Shown here: positions 42,530-50,827 of the stretch, in pieces
Position numbering within the stretch: the stretch's first letter is position 1
Layout: every line of letters starts with the position of its first letter
Source of the DNA: Prado023 sp963788325
GTDB lineage: Bacteria > Actinomycetota > Actinomycetes > S36-B12 > CAIYMF01
Direction: 5' to 3'
Assembly: GCA_963788325.1 (NCBI GenBank)
Contig: CAWBGJ010000009.1
Location: 186,001-250,000 of the forward strand
DNA: 64,000 nt
Notes under the pieces: model-generated
What the model was told of the DNA's origin: nothing
What the model saw: the letters and a program-made list of their open reading frames with translations, nothing else
The model's database searches: none
Position numbers and translations under genes: made by a program

Positions 42530-44098
42530 TCAGAACACGTCGTGGGGCACGTACTCCCCCCACACGTCGCGCAGGGCGGTGCTCACCTCGCCGACAGTGG
42601 CCCGCGCCATCAGAGCCTGCTTCATCGGGTAGAGGACGTTCTCGGAGCCGCGCGCGGCGTCGCGCACAGCCTCGAGCAGGGCGCTGATGTCGCCGCGCTC
42701 AGCGCGCAGCTTGGCCAGGCGAGCCCGCTGCTCGGCCTCGATCGCCGGGTTCACCCGCAGGGGCTCGTAGGGCTCGTCAGCGTCGATCGTGAACTTGTTC
42801 ACGCCGACGACCACCCGCTCCCCGGCGTCGATCTCGTTGGCGATCCGGTAGGCCGAGCGCTCGATCTCGGCCTTCTGGAAGCCCTCCTCGATCGCGGCGA
42901 CCGCGCCGCCGAGCTCGGCCACCTTGTCCATGAGCTCGACCGCGGCCGCCTCGACCTCGTCGGTGAGCGACTCGACGGCATAGGACCCAGCGAACGGGTC
43001 CACGGTCTTGGTCACGTCGGACTCGTAGGCGATGACCTGCTGGGTGCGCAGGGCCAGGCGCGCGGCCTTCTCGGTGGGCAGTGCGATGGCCTCGTCGAAG
43101 GAGTTGGTGTGCAGGCTCTGGGTGCCGCCGAGCACCGCGGCCAGCGCCTGGATGGCCACCCGGACCATGTTCACCTCGGGCTGCTGGGCGGTCAGCTGCA
43201 CACCCGCGGTCTGCGTGTGGAAGCGCAGCATCATCGACTTGGGGTTCTTCGCGCCGAACTCCTCGCGCATCACCCGCGCCCAGATCCGCCGTGCCGCGCG
43301 GAACTTCGCCACCTCCTCGAGCAGGCTCGTGCGCGAGACGAAGAAGAACGCCAGCCGCGGGGCGAAGTCGTCGACGTCCTGGCCGGAGGCGATGGCTGCG
43401 CGCACGTACTCGATGCCGTCGGCGAGGGTGAAGGCGATCTCCTGCGCGGGCGTGGCCCCGGCCTCGGCCATGTGGTAGCCCGAGATGGAGATGGTGTTCC
43501 ACTTGGGCAGCTCGGTGGCGCAGTAGCTGAAGATGTCGGTGATCAGTCGCAGCGACACCGCCGGCGGGTAGATGTAGGTGCCGCGGGCGATGTACTCCTT
43601 GAGCACGTCGTTCTGGATTGTTCCGGTCAGCGCCGAACCGGCGATGCCCTGCTCCTCGGCGACGATCTGGTAGGCCAGCAGCAGTACCGCGGCCGGGGCA
43701 TTGATCGTCATGGACGTGGAGACCTTGTCCAGAGGCAGGCCGTCGAACAGGATCCGCATGTCGTCGATCGAGTCGATGGCCACCCCGACCTTGCCCACCT
43801 CGCCGGAGGCGAGCGGGTGGTCGGAGTCGTAGCCCATCTGGGTCGGCAGGTCGAATGCCACGGACAGCCCGGTCTGGCCCGCGGCGATCAACTGGTGGTA
43901 GCGCGAGTTGGACTCCGCGGCCGTGCCGAAGCCGGCGTACTGGCGCATCGTCCAGGGTCGACCGGTGTACATCGAGGGGTAGACCCCGCGGGTGTAGGGG
44001 TACTGGCCCGGCGCCCCGACCGCGTCCGGGTCCGCATCCGCGCGGGAGTCGGCGTCGTAGAGGGGGGCGAAGGGAAGTCCGGACTCGGTGATGGCCAT
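42530..44098 (-). CDS. Acyl-CoA mutase large subunit (methylmalonyl-CoA mutase family)
   Basis: The 522-residue protein is the catalytic subunit of a B12-dependent acyl-CoA mutase. TMRQYAGFGTAAESN, LSVAFDLPTQMGYDSD and QSLHTNSFDEAIALPTEKAARLALRTQQV are family blocks; the last forms the substrate channel. There is no C-terminal cobalamin-binding domain (no DxHxxG), so a separate small subunit must supply B12, and none is in this window. It might be methylmalonyl-, isobutyryl- or ethylmalonyl-CoA mutase. ATG 44098 follows TAGCCT by 6 nt (leaderless). With AccA/AccD it could form the propionyl-CoA to succinyl-CoA route. Confidence 0.88.
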   Translation of the reverse strand: MAITESGLPFAPLYDADSRADADPDAVGAPGQYPYTRGVYPSMYTGRPWTMRQYAGFGTAAESNSRYHQLIAAGQTGLSVAFDLPTQMGYDSDHPLASGEVGKVGVAIDSIDDMRILFDGLPLDKVSTSMTINAPAAVLLLAYQIVAEEQGIAGSALTGTIQNDVLKEYIARGTYIYPPAVSLRLITDIFSYCATELPKWNTISISGYHMAEAGATPAQEIAFTLADGIEYVRAAIASGQDVDDFAPRLAFFFVSRTSLLEEVAKFRAARRIWARVMREEFGAKNPKSMMLRFHTQTAGVQLTAQQPEVNMVRVAIQALAAVLGGTQSLHTNSFDEAIALPTEKAARLALRTQQVIAYESDVTKTVDPFAGSYAVESLTDEVEAAAVELMDKVAELGGAVAAIEEGFQKAEIERSAYRIANEIDAGERVVVGVNKFTIDADEPYEPLRVNPAIEAEQRARLAKLRAERGDISALLEAVRDAARGSENVLYPMKQALMARATVGEVSTALRDVWGEYVPHDVF

Positions 44099-44104
44099 GG
44101 GGCA

Positions 44105-44110
44105 AGGCTA
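44105..44110 (-). promoter_or_regulatory. Leaderless -10 box (TAGCCT) for the acyl-CoA mutase
   Basis: TAGCCT on the minus strand ends 6 nt before the ATG at 44098. Confidence 0.55.
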
Positions 44111-44280
44111 GGCCCGGGCGGTGCCGGACACGGGATCACCCCGCCCTGTTCGCCCAGGACCAACGTCCCCACCCGTCCCGCGCACCTCGCCCGCCCCGCC
44201 CGGTCGCCCCACCGGCCTCCCGCCCCGCCCCGCCTGCCCGCCGCCCCCCGGCTGCCCCGCCCGGCCGGCCGCCCGCCCCG

Positions 44281-44333
44281 CCGGAACATTCTGGGATCGA
44301 CTTGCTGCAACAGGAGCAACACGTTCCCGGATT
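44281..44333. repeat. Dispersed hairpin element, copy B, in a 360-nt gap
   Basis: CCGGAACATTCTGGGATCG is followed by CTTGCTGCAACAGGAGCAAC and ACGTTCCCGG; TTGCT and AGCAA, and CCGGAAC and GTTCCCGG, can pair. It closely matches copy A (minus strand) and copy C. The 44111-44280 part of the gap is a C-rich low-complexity run of CCCGCCCC-type units with no gene; 44334-44459 shows no clear promoter. Confidence 0.6.
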
Positions 44334-44459
44334 GATCGTGCTCAGGGGTGCGGCTCTACCGTTCGGACCAACTGCCGGTGCGCCGCTCGTACCCACGCGG
44401 CACGCCCACCTGTGGACAACCGCTGGTGGATCCTGGCGTGTGGCGCCACGATCCACGCC

Positions 44460-45470
44460 ATGCCCCGCAGGAACGCCGACCTCGCTCGAGTTATCACCGC
44501 GCTGGAGCGCGACGTCGAGGCCGTTGGCCACGTCTGCACCTACCAACAGGCGCGCGCCGCGGGAGTCCCGGCCGATGCGATCCGACGCCTGGTCGACTCC
44601 GGGCGGTGGGTGCGCGTGCATCGCGGGGTCTTCCACCTGCGCAGCTCACCGCCGGACCTGCTGGCCCGGATGTGGGCGGCCCACCTGGCACTGGGACCCA
44701 CCAGTGTGGTGGCGGGCGCCGCCGCGGCTCACTACTGGGGCCTGCTCGAGGGCGGCCTGCCCGCGGATCAACCCATGCACATGCTGCTTGCCGAATCCGT
44801 CCGCCGGCAGGCTCCTGGAGTCCAGGTCCGCCGGGTCCCGCACCCACACGAGCGAGCACACCCGAGCCGCCGGCCCTCGGTCCTGTCCGTCGAGCACACG
44901 GTGATCGATCTGGTCGGCACGTGTGCCACTGACGCGGCGGCGGTGGAGATCGTGCTGCGGGCCGCCCGGATGCGCTTGACCACCCCGCAGCGGATCCGAG
45001 CCGCGCTCGCCACGATGCACCGGGTGCGCCGGCGCGCACTCATCACGTCCCTGTGCGCCGAGGTGGAGGCGGGACGGACCAGCCCCTTGGAGATCCGCTA
45101 CCACCGCGACGTCGCCCGTCCGCACGGCCTGCCCCCGGCCGCGGGACAGGTCCGGGCTTCGACAGGTTCCGCAGTGGCTTACCGCGATGTCCTGTACGCG
45201 AAGTTCGCCACGATCGTGGAGCTGGACGGGCGAGTGGGCCACGAGTCGGAGTTCGACGCGTTCCGCGACCAGTCGCGTGACAACGCGGCCACGCTCACCG
45301 GTGCGGCCACGCTGCGCTTCGGGTGGTTGGCGGTGACCCGTGATCCCTGCGCCGTCGCCATGGACGTCGGGCGCCTGCTGCAGTTGCGTGGTTGGACCGG
45401 CGCGCCTCGACCCTGCTCACCGAGTTGTCCTGCAGCCCGCGCGCCACGGTCGAGGAGGGCCGCCGCCTGA
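44460..45470 (+). CDS. AbiEi-like N-terminal / DUF559-like C-terminal domain protein
   Basis: The 336-residue protein fits a common actinobacterial family. A helical N-terminus with HVCTYQQARAAGVPADAIRRLVDSGRWVRVHRGVF resembles the winged-helix AbiEi antitoxin-like domain, and the C-terminus with FATIVELDGRVGHESEFDAFRDQSRDNAATL matches the Vsr/DUF559 nuclease-like fold (E, D and the RD-x-x-R block). It ends LRGWTGAPRPCSPSCP, the usual family tail. There is no toxin gene beside it. Whether it is a nuclease, regulator or defence protein is open. The ATG at 44460 is the first near the domain; the frame stays open upstream through the C-rich run. Confidence 0.7.
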   Translation: MPRRNADLARVITALERDVEAVGHVCTYQQARAAGVPADAIRRLVDSGRWVRVHRGVFHLRSSPPDLLARMWAAHLALGPTSVVAGAAAAHYWGLLEGGLPADQPMHMLLAESVRRQAPGVQVRRVPHPHERAHPSRRPSVLSVEHTVIDLVGTCATDAAAVEIVLRAARMRLTTPQRIRAALATMHRVRRRALITSLCAEVEAGRTSPLEIRYHRDVARPHGLPPAAGQVRASTGSAVAYRDVLYAKFATIVELDGRVGHESEFDAFRDQSRDNAATLTGAATLRFGWLAVTRDPCAVAMDVGRLLQLRGWTGAPRPCSPSCPAARAPRSRRAAA

Positions 45471-45492
45471 CCGGCGATGCGCCGAGCTGCCG

Positions 45493-45568
45493 CGACCCGA
45501 CCCGACCCGACCCGACCCGCACCGCACCGCCCCCGCCCCGACCCGCCCCGACCCGCCCCGACCCGACC
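45493..45568. repeat. GC-rich low-complexity run (CGACC/CGCCC units)
   Basis: Consecutive CGACC, GCACC and CCCGCC-type 5-10-nt units fill about 76 nt directly after the AbiEi/DUF559-like gene. Such runs can slip in replication and sequencing. No coding signal fits. Confidence 0.7.
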
Positions 45569-45577
45569 AATCCCAGA

Positions 45578-45626
45578 TCAATCTGGGATCCGGTTGCTCC
45601 TCAAAGGGCAACGGGATCCCAGATTG
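45578..45626. repeat. Dispersed hairpin element, copy C (long stem)
   Basis: CAATCTGGGATCCGGTTGC (45579-45597) pairs with GGCAACGGGATCCCAGATTG (45607-45626) over about 19 bp with one mismatch and a 9-nt loop. Its left side also forms a nested perfect palindrome TCCCAGAT-CA-ATCTGGGA (45571-45588). Sequence and layout match copies A and B. It could end AbiEi/DUF559-gene transcription. Confidence 0.7.
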
Positions 45627-45688
45627 AAGTCCGCGGTGGCATGGAGGCCCAGAGGTGGGCGCGGCGGGCACGGCGAGGGCGGAGCGGG

Positions 45689-45800
45689 GCATGGCGGGGG
45701 CGGAGCCAGGGCGGAGCGGGGCATGGCGGGGGCGGAGCCAGGGCGGCGCGGGGGCATGGCGGGGGCGGAGCCAGGGCGGCGCGGGGGCATGGCGGGGAGG
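45689..45800. repeat. Tandem repeat, 32-33-bp unit, about 3.4 copies
   Basis: Units beginning GCATGGCGGGGGCGG start at 45689, 45721, 45754 and 45787 and differ at one or two bases. The array lies 70 nt upstream of the sdh promoter. I see no gene in it. Confidence 0.8.
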
Positions 45801-45869
45801 GCTGGGCGGGACGGGACGTTCGACCCGGGCTTGCGGGCATCCTCGCCGTGCGCCCCCACGCGCCGGGAC

Positions 45870-45875
45870 TAGACT
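45870..45875 (+). promoter_or_regulatory. -10 box (TAGACT) for the sdh operon, leaderless onto a small ORF
   Basis: TAGACT ends 7 nt before an ATG at 45883, so transcription should begin at the start of a 31-codon ORF that overlaps sdhC. The sdhC ATG is a further 55 nt on, with its own AAGGAGG. Confidence 0.55.
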
Positions 45876-45882
45876 GCCCACC

Positions 45883-45978
45883 ATGTGGCGGATGCCCTGC
45901 CACGGATGCCCACTTCGCCCACAAGGAGGCTCCACCGATGGCCAGTGCGCCTGCGGGGACCCTGTACCGCGGCGGTGA
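45883..45978 (+). CDS. Candidate leaderless Cys-rich upstream ORF overlapping sdhC
   Basis: This 31-codon ORF begins at the predicted transcription start 7 nt after the TAGACT box. The peptide has Cys at 6, 9, 22 and 24 (CHGC and CAC). It runs across the sdhC ribosome site (45923-45929) and start and ends 41 nt inside sdhC, in another frame. Leaderless Cys-rich small ORFs act as cysteine-sensing attenuators in mycobacteria, so a similar role is possible. No protein function is proposed; expression is unproven. Confidence 0.35.
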   Translation: MWRMPCHGCPLRPQGGSTDGQCACGDPVPRR

Positions 45979-46333
45979 GGGGATGTGGTCCTGGGTGGCC
46001 CATCGCATCACCGGCGTCGCGGTGTTCTTCTTCCTCCTCGTCCATGTCCTGGACACTGCCCTCGTGCGGGTCTCCCCGGACGCCTACGACGCGGTGATCG
46101 CCACCTACAAGACCCCGATCGTGAACCTGCTCGAGGTCGGCCTAGTCGGCGCGGTGCTCTACCACGCGCTCAACGGGATCCGGATCATCCTCGTGGACTT
46201 CTGGGCTGAGGGCCCCCGGCACCAGAAGGGCATGTTCCGCGGCATCGTGATCGTGTGGGCGCTCATCATGATCCCGGGTGCCTACTTCATGCTCAAGCAC
46301 ACGGCCGAAGCCCTGTTCGGGAGTACCTCATGA
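45938..46333 (+). CDS. sdhC: Succinate dehydrogenase cytochrome b556 subunit
   Basis: SdhC anchors the complex in the membrane and binds haem and quinone. The 131-residue protein has GGEGMWSWVAHRITGVAVFFFLLVHVLDTAL, with the HRxTG motif and the haem-ligand His in helix 1, and two more helices (NLLEVGLVGAVLYHALNGIRIIL and GIVIVWALIMIPGAYFML). ATG 45938 follows AAGGAGG by 8 nt. Its stop overlaps sdhD in an ATGA. The operon order sdhCDAB is standard for actinomycetes. Confidence 0.9.
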   Translation: MASAPAGTLYRGGEGMWSWVAHRITGVAVFFFLLVHVLDTALVRVSPDAYDAVIATYKTPIVNLLEVGLVGAVLYHALNGIRIILVDFWAEGPRHQKGMFRGIVIVWALIMIPGAYFMLKHTAEALFGSTS

Positions 46334-46731
46334 GCATCGAGATCGCCGACCCGCGCAGCGCGCGGACCACCGGTTCGTCGAGCAACTTCGAGCGCTACTC
46401 GTGGATCTTCATGCGCGTCTCGGGCCTGGTGCTGGTGTTCCTGGTGCTGGGTCACCTGCTGATCATGAACATCCTCGACGGCGGCGTGCAGCGGATCAAC
46501 TTCGGCTTCGTCGCCGGTCGCTGGTCCAGCCCGTTCTGGCAGACCTGGGACCTGCTCCAGCTCTGGCTGGCCATGCTGCACGGCGGCAACGGCATGCGCA
46601 CCGTGATCAACGACTACGCCGAACGACCGGCGACCCGGTTCTGGCTGCGCGCCCTGTTGGTCGTCGCCTCGGTGTTCATCCTCGTCCTGGGGACCCTGGT
46701 GATCTTCACCTTCGACCCCAACATCGCCTGA
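46330..46731 (+). CDS. sdhD: Succinate dehydrogenase membrane anchor subunit
   Basis: The 133-residue second membrane subunit has three helices: WIFMRVSGLVLVFLVLGHLLIMNI, LLQLWLAMLHGGNGMRTVI and ALLVVASVFILVLGTLVIF. His in LGHLLI and in LHGGNG could bind haem or quinone. The N-terminal 20 residues (to ERYSW) are cytoplasmic. It overlaps sdhC by 4 nt, and sdhA follows 19 nt downstream. Confidence 0.9.
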   Translation: MSIEIADPRSARTTGSSSNFERYSWIFMRVSGLVLVFLVLGHLLIMNILDGGVQRINFGFVAGRWSSPFWQTWDLLQLWLAMLHGGNGMRTVINDYAERPATRFWLRALLVVASVFILVLGTLVIFTFDPNIA

Positions 46732-46750
46732 TCGGAGAGTGGCGCCAGCC

Positions 46751-48506
46751 ATGCAGAACCACAGCTACGACGTCATCATCGTGGGCGCCGGCGGGGCCGG
46801 CATGCGCGCGGCTCTGGAGTCCGGCCCGCGCGTGCGCACCGCGGTGCTGACCAAGCTCTACCCGACCCGGTCGCACACCGGCGCGGCCCAGGGCGGCATG
46901 TGCGCTGCGCTGGCCAACGTCGAGGAGGACAACTGGGAGTGGCACACCTTCGACACGATCAAGGGCGGTGACTACCTGGTCGACCAGGACGCCGCGGAGA
47001 TCATGTGCAAAGAGGCCATCGACGCGGTCATCGACCTCGAGAAGATGGGCCTGCCCTTCAACCGCACGCCTGAGGGCCGCATCGACCAGCGCCGGTTCGG
47101 CGGGCACACCCGCAACCACGGCGAGGCCGCCGTGCGCCGCGCCTGCTACGCCGCGGACCGGACCGGCCACATGATCCTGCAGACCCTCTACCAGAACTGC
47201 ATCAAGGCCGGCGTCGAGTTCTACGACGAGTACTACGTCCTGGACCTGCTGCTCGCCGAGGTCGACGGCCAGACCCGCACGGCCGGCGTGGTGGCCTACC
47301 AGCTCTCGACCGGCGAGATCCACACGTTCCAGGCCAAGTCCGTGGTGTTCGCCACCGGCGGGTTCGGGAGGGTCTACAAGACCACGTCGAACGCGCACAC
47401 GCTGACCGGCGACGGGATGGCCATCGTCTACCGCCAGGGCCTGCCCCTGGAGGACATGGAGTTCTACCAGTTCCATCCGACGGGCCTGGCTGGCCTCGGC
47501 GTGCTGCTCACCGAGGGCGCGCGCGGCGAGGGTGGCATCCTGCGCAATGCCTCCGGCGAGCGCTTCATGGAGCGCTACGCACCCACGATCAAGGACCTCG
47601 CCCCACGTGACATGGTCGCCCGGGCGATGGTCCAGGAGGTCCGCGAGGGCCGCGGCGCCGGCCCCCACAAGGACTACGTCTACCTGGACCTCACGCACCT
47701 GCCGGCCGCGCAGATCGAGGAGAAGCTGCCCGACATCACCGAGTTCTCCCGCACCTACCTGGGCGTGGATCCGATCACCGAATTGGTGCCGGTCTTCCCC
47801 ACCGCGCACTACGCGATGGGCGGCATCCCGACCAACGTCAACACCGAGGTGCTCAAGGACAACGACACCGTCGTGCCGGGGCTGTACGCCGCCGGTGAGT
47901 GCGCGTGCGTCAGCGTCCACGGCGCGAACCGTCTGGGCACCAACTCACTGCTGGACATCAACGTGTTCGGCCGACGTGCGGGCATCGCTGCCGCCGAGTA
48001 CGCAGCCACCGCCGAGTACGTGGACCTGCCCGAGGTCGGTGCCAGCCGGGTCGACGCGCTGGTCAGCCAGCTCCTGGAGAGCACCGGCACCGAGCGGGTG
48101 GGCGACATCCGCCGGGCCATGCAGGAGACGATGGACTTCAACGCGCAGGTGTACCGCACCCAGGAGACCCTGACCCAGGCCCGCGACGACGTGCGGGCGC
48201 TGCGCGACCGGTTCGCCAACGTGGCCATCCACGACAAGGGCACCCGGTACAACACCGACCTGCTCGAGGCGATCGAGCTCGGCTTCCTGCTGGACCTGGC
48301 CGAACTGGTGGTCGAGCGGCGCGCTGGCGCGCAAGGAGTCCCGCGGCGGGCACGCCCGCGAGGACTACCAGACCCGCGACGACGTCAACTTCATGGCGCA
48401 CACGATGGCCTACCGCGAGGTGGCCCCGGACGGTGCTCCCACGGTCCGCCTGGACTACAAGCCCGTCACAGTGACCCGTTACCAGCCGATGGAGCGCAAG
48501 TACTGA
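46751..48506 (+). CDS. sdhA: Succinate dehydrogenase flavoprotein subunit (frameshifted)
   Basis: SdhA oxidises succinate to fumarate on covalent FAD. The 584-residue protein shows VIIVGAGGAGMRAAL, the FAD-linking His region PTRSHTGAAQGG, FYQFHPTGL, GARGEGGILRN, and the ANRLGTNSLLDINVFGRR block. The frame breaks near 48317: one extra C in GTCGAGCGGC; removing it gives VEGALARKESRGGHAREDYQTR and the normal end MERKY. Left uncorrected, the frame runs on into sdhB as an 807-residue chimera. The sdhB ATG overlaps the sdhA stop (TGATG). Confidence 0.92.
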
Positions 48507-49284
48507 TGGCCACCGACACCGCCCAGCCAGCCGCAGCCGCACCTTCGCCGGCCCCCGCCGCCGAGGCCCCGCCGAAGCCGTTCCCGGTCACCGTCCGGAT
48601 CCGCCGCTTCCTGCCCGACGAGGGCCCGGAGCCGTTCTGGCAGGACTTCACCGTCGACGTGTTCCCGACCGACCGGATCCTCGACGCCCTGCACAAGATC
48701 AAGTGGGAGCAGGACGGCACGCTGACGTTCCGACGCTCGTGCGCGCACGGGATCTGCGGCTCGGACGCGATGCGGATCAACGGCCGCAACCGGCTGGCCT
48801 GCAAGATCCTGATCAAGGACCTGCAACGCCAGCAAGCCGATCACCGTCGAGCCGATCAAGGGCCTGCCGGTGGAGAAGGACCTGATCGTGGACATGGAGC
48901 CGTTCTTCGCCGCGTTCCGCGAGGTGATGCCGTTCCTGATCACGACCGGCAACGAGCCCACCAAGGAGCGCATCCAGTCGGCCGAGGACCGCGCGATCGT
49001 TCGACGACACCACCAAGTGCATCCTCTGCGCCTGCTGCACCACCTCGTGCCCGGTGTTCTGGACCGACGGGCAGTACTTCGGCCCCGCGGCCATCGTCAA
49101 CGCCCACCGGTTCATCTTCGACAGCCGCGACGAGGGCGCCGAGCAGCGCCTGGAGATCCTGAACGCCAAGGAGGGCGTCTGGCGCTGCCGCACCACCTTC
49201 AACTGCACCGATGCCTGCCCGCGCGGCATCGAGGTGACCAAGGCGATCCAGGAAGTGAAGCGCGCACTGATCTACCGCGACTGA
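48506..49284 (+). CDS. sdhB: Succinate dehydrogenase iron-sulfur subunit (two frameshifts)
   Basis: SdhB carries electrons from FAD to quinone through three FeS clusters. The 2Fe-2S loop CAHGICGSDAM and the CILCACCTTSCP plus CTDACPRGI motifs for the 4Fe-4S and 3Fe-4S centres are all visible. An Ala/Pro-rich extension of about 25 residues precedes the family start. The frame breaks twice: one extra base near 48824 (restored KDLNASKPITVEPIKG) and one near 48999 (restored RAIFDDTTKC). Both fit single inserted bases. The restored protein is about 258 residues. The FeS-binding cysteines are intact, so the gene is likely functional. Confidence 0.9.
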
Positions 49285-49291
49285 GCCGGGC

Positions 49292-49310
49292 GGTGTCCGC
49301 ACGCGACACC
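49292..49310 (+). terminator. Weak hairpin after sdhB
   Basis: GGTGTC (49292-49297) and GACACC (49305-49310) form a 6-bp stem with a 7-nt loop, 7 nt after the sdhB stop. Confidence 0.35.
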
Positions 49311-49381
49311 CGCGGCCAGGTCGGCGGAATCGGCATGCGTCTTGGGCCGCGTCGCTGCCGGGAACTGGGCGCCGCGCCGCC

Positions 49382-49387
49382 TAGCCT
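49382..49387 (+). promoter_or_regulatory. -10 box (TAGCCT) for dacA
   Basis: TAGCCT ends 10 nt before the ATG at 49398, giving an mRNA with almost no leader. Confidence 0.45.
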
Positions 49388-49397
49388 GTGACCCGTT

Positions 49398-50732
49398 ATG
49401 GGTGCCACTTCCCGCGTGCTCGCCGCGCTCACACTGTCCGCCGGGCTGCTCCTGCCCGCCACCGCCGCGATGGGCCTGCCCAGCGAGGATCCCGCCCCGG
49501 CGGCCTCGGCACAGGCCTCCGCCGACGTTCCGATCCCGACCGGGGCCCCCGTGGCCAACAGCAGCATCGCCGTGCCCGACTTCGGCACCGCGAGCTGGCT
49601 CCTGGCCGACCTGGACACCGGGGAGATCCTGGCCGCCCGCAACGCGGAGGCACCGGTCCGGCCCGCCTCCACCCTGAAGCTGCTGACCGCCCTGACGGTG
49701 GCCCCGCGGTTGGCCCCCGAGCAGCCATACCGCGCGGTGAAGGCCGACGAGGAGGCTGAGGGCAACCGGGTCGTGCTCTACCGGGGGCTGCAGTACAAGG
49801 TCGCGGACCTCCTGCATGCTGCCCTGCTGCCCAGCGCCAACGATGCCGCCGAGGCACTGGCGCGCGCCAACGGCGGCATGGACGTGACCGTGGACCAGAT
49901 GAATGCCGAGGCCGCGCGGCTCGGGGCGACCAGCACGACCGCGAAGAACCCCAGTGGCCTGGACGCTGACGGCCAGCTCACCACAGCCCTGGACATGGCG
50001 CTGATCGGACGCGCCGCGTTCGCCAACCCCGAGATCGCTGACTATCTCAAGCTGCGGGTGGTCGACTTCCCGGGCAAGAGCGAGGCGGGCAAGCGGGTCA
50101 TCTACCCGATCTACAACCACAACCGGATGCTGGCCCACCCGAACTTCGTGGGCCCCCTCGGCGGCAAGTCCGGCTACACGAGCAAGGCCGGTCGGACTCT
50201 GGTGGCTGCGGCCGACCGCGACGGTCGGCGCCTGCTCGTGACGCTGTTCCACATCGGCGGCAACACCTATCGGACCGGGGAGCAGCTGCTCGATTGGGGC
50301 TATGCCAACATCGATTCGCTGGCGCCGATGGGGACCCTGCCGACCCCGAATGCCCCGTCGCCCAGCTTCGACCGCGCCATCATGGCCCTGCCGGAGGTGG
50401 GCACGGCCCCCGTGAGCCGCACCGTCGAGCAGGCCGATGTCCCAGCCGCCGACGCGCCCACGGCGTCGCGGGGGGCGAGCACGTTCGGCCTGCCCGGGCT
50501 GCCCTCTCCGCTGACCGTGCTGACGCTGATGACGGCCGTGGTGGTCGCCCTGCGCGCCCGGGTCTACTGGATCGCCCACCGCAACCGGACCTCCTGGATC
50601 GAGTTGGACTCCTGGGCCCGACGCCAGGCGAGGTCCTCGGCGCGCCGTGGTCCTGCGGACCGCAGGGTGCGCCCCGCCCGACCCGACCACGCGCACGACC
50701 CCGACGAGGGCCTCATCGGCGCGCGTCGCTAG
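49398..50732 (+). CDS. dacA: D-alanyl-D-alanine carboxypeptidase (PBP5/DacA-like)
   Basis: The 444-residue enzyme trims the terminal D-Ala of peptidoglycan stem peptides. A Sec signal peptide (about 1-25) precedes an Ala/Pro-rich region. The S11 peptidase motifs are S-T-L-K (Ser91 nucleophile, Lys94), SAND near residue 155 and KSG (KSGYTSKAG). A C-terminal helix near 375-400 (FGLPGLPSPLTVLTLMTAVVVAL) anchors it to the membrane, with a basic cytoplasmic tail. The first start, ATG 49398, is 10 nt after a TAGCCT box, so a very short or absent leader is likely. It acts alone and is followed by a strong terminator. Confidence 0.88.
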   Translation: MGATSRVLAALTLSAGLLLPATAAMGLPSEDPAPAASAQASADVPIPTGAPVANSSIAVPDFGTASWLLADLDTGEILAARNAEAPVRPASTLKLLTALTVAPRLAPEQPYRAVKADEEAEGNRVVLYRGLQYKVADLLHAALLPSANDAAEALARANGGMDVTVDQMNAEAARLGATSTTAKNPSGLDADGQLTTALDMALIGRAAFANPEIADYLKLRVVDFPGKSEAGKRVIYPIYNHNRMLAHPNFVGPLGGKSGYTSKAGRTLVAAADRDGRRLLVTLFHIGGNTYRTGEQLLDWGYANIDSLAPMGTLPTPNAPSPSFDRAIMALPEVGTAPVSRTVEQADVPAADAPTASRGASTFGLPGLPSPLTVLTLMTAVVVALRARVYWIAHRNRTSWIELDSWARRQARSSARRGPADRRVRPARPDHAHDPDEGLIGARR

Positions 50733-50758
50733 CTGCGCGGACCACGCACACACCACGA

Positions 50759-50796
50759 TCCCGGGGCGGGCACCTCATTCGGTGCTCGCCCCGGGA
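50759..50796. terminator. Strong bidirectional terminator hairpin
   Basis: TCCCGGGGCGGGCACC (50759-50774) pairs with GGTGCTCGCCCCGGGA (50781-50796) with one mismatch and a 6-nt loop. It lies between the convergent dacA and fruA stops and probably serves both. Confidence 0.85.
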
Positions 50797-50827
50797 CGTC
50801 GTGCGGGTTGCCCGCTCCGGCCAGTGA

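Noticed and set aside
44460..45470. Calling the AbiEi/DUF559-like gene part of a toxin-antitoxin or defence island
   Set aside because: There is no partner toxin or other defence gene beside it; the neighbours are metabolic.
45689..45800. Tandem array read as a small repetitive protein
   Set aside because: Frames across it (for example Arg/Gly or Pro/Arg-rich repeats) are by-products of the GC-rich unit, with no start signal or homologue.
46739..49162. An 807-residue SdhA-SdhB fusion protein
   Set aside because: It is explained by one extra base near 48317; both proteins have normal ends and starts when that base is ignored, and a real fusion would lose the SdhA C-terminus.
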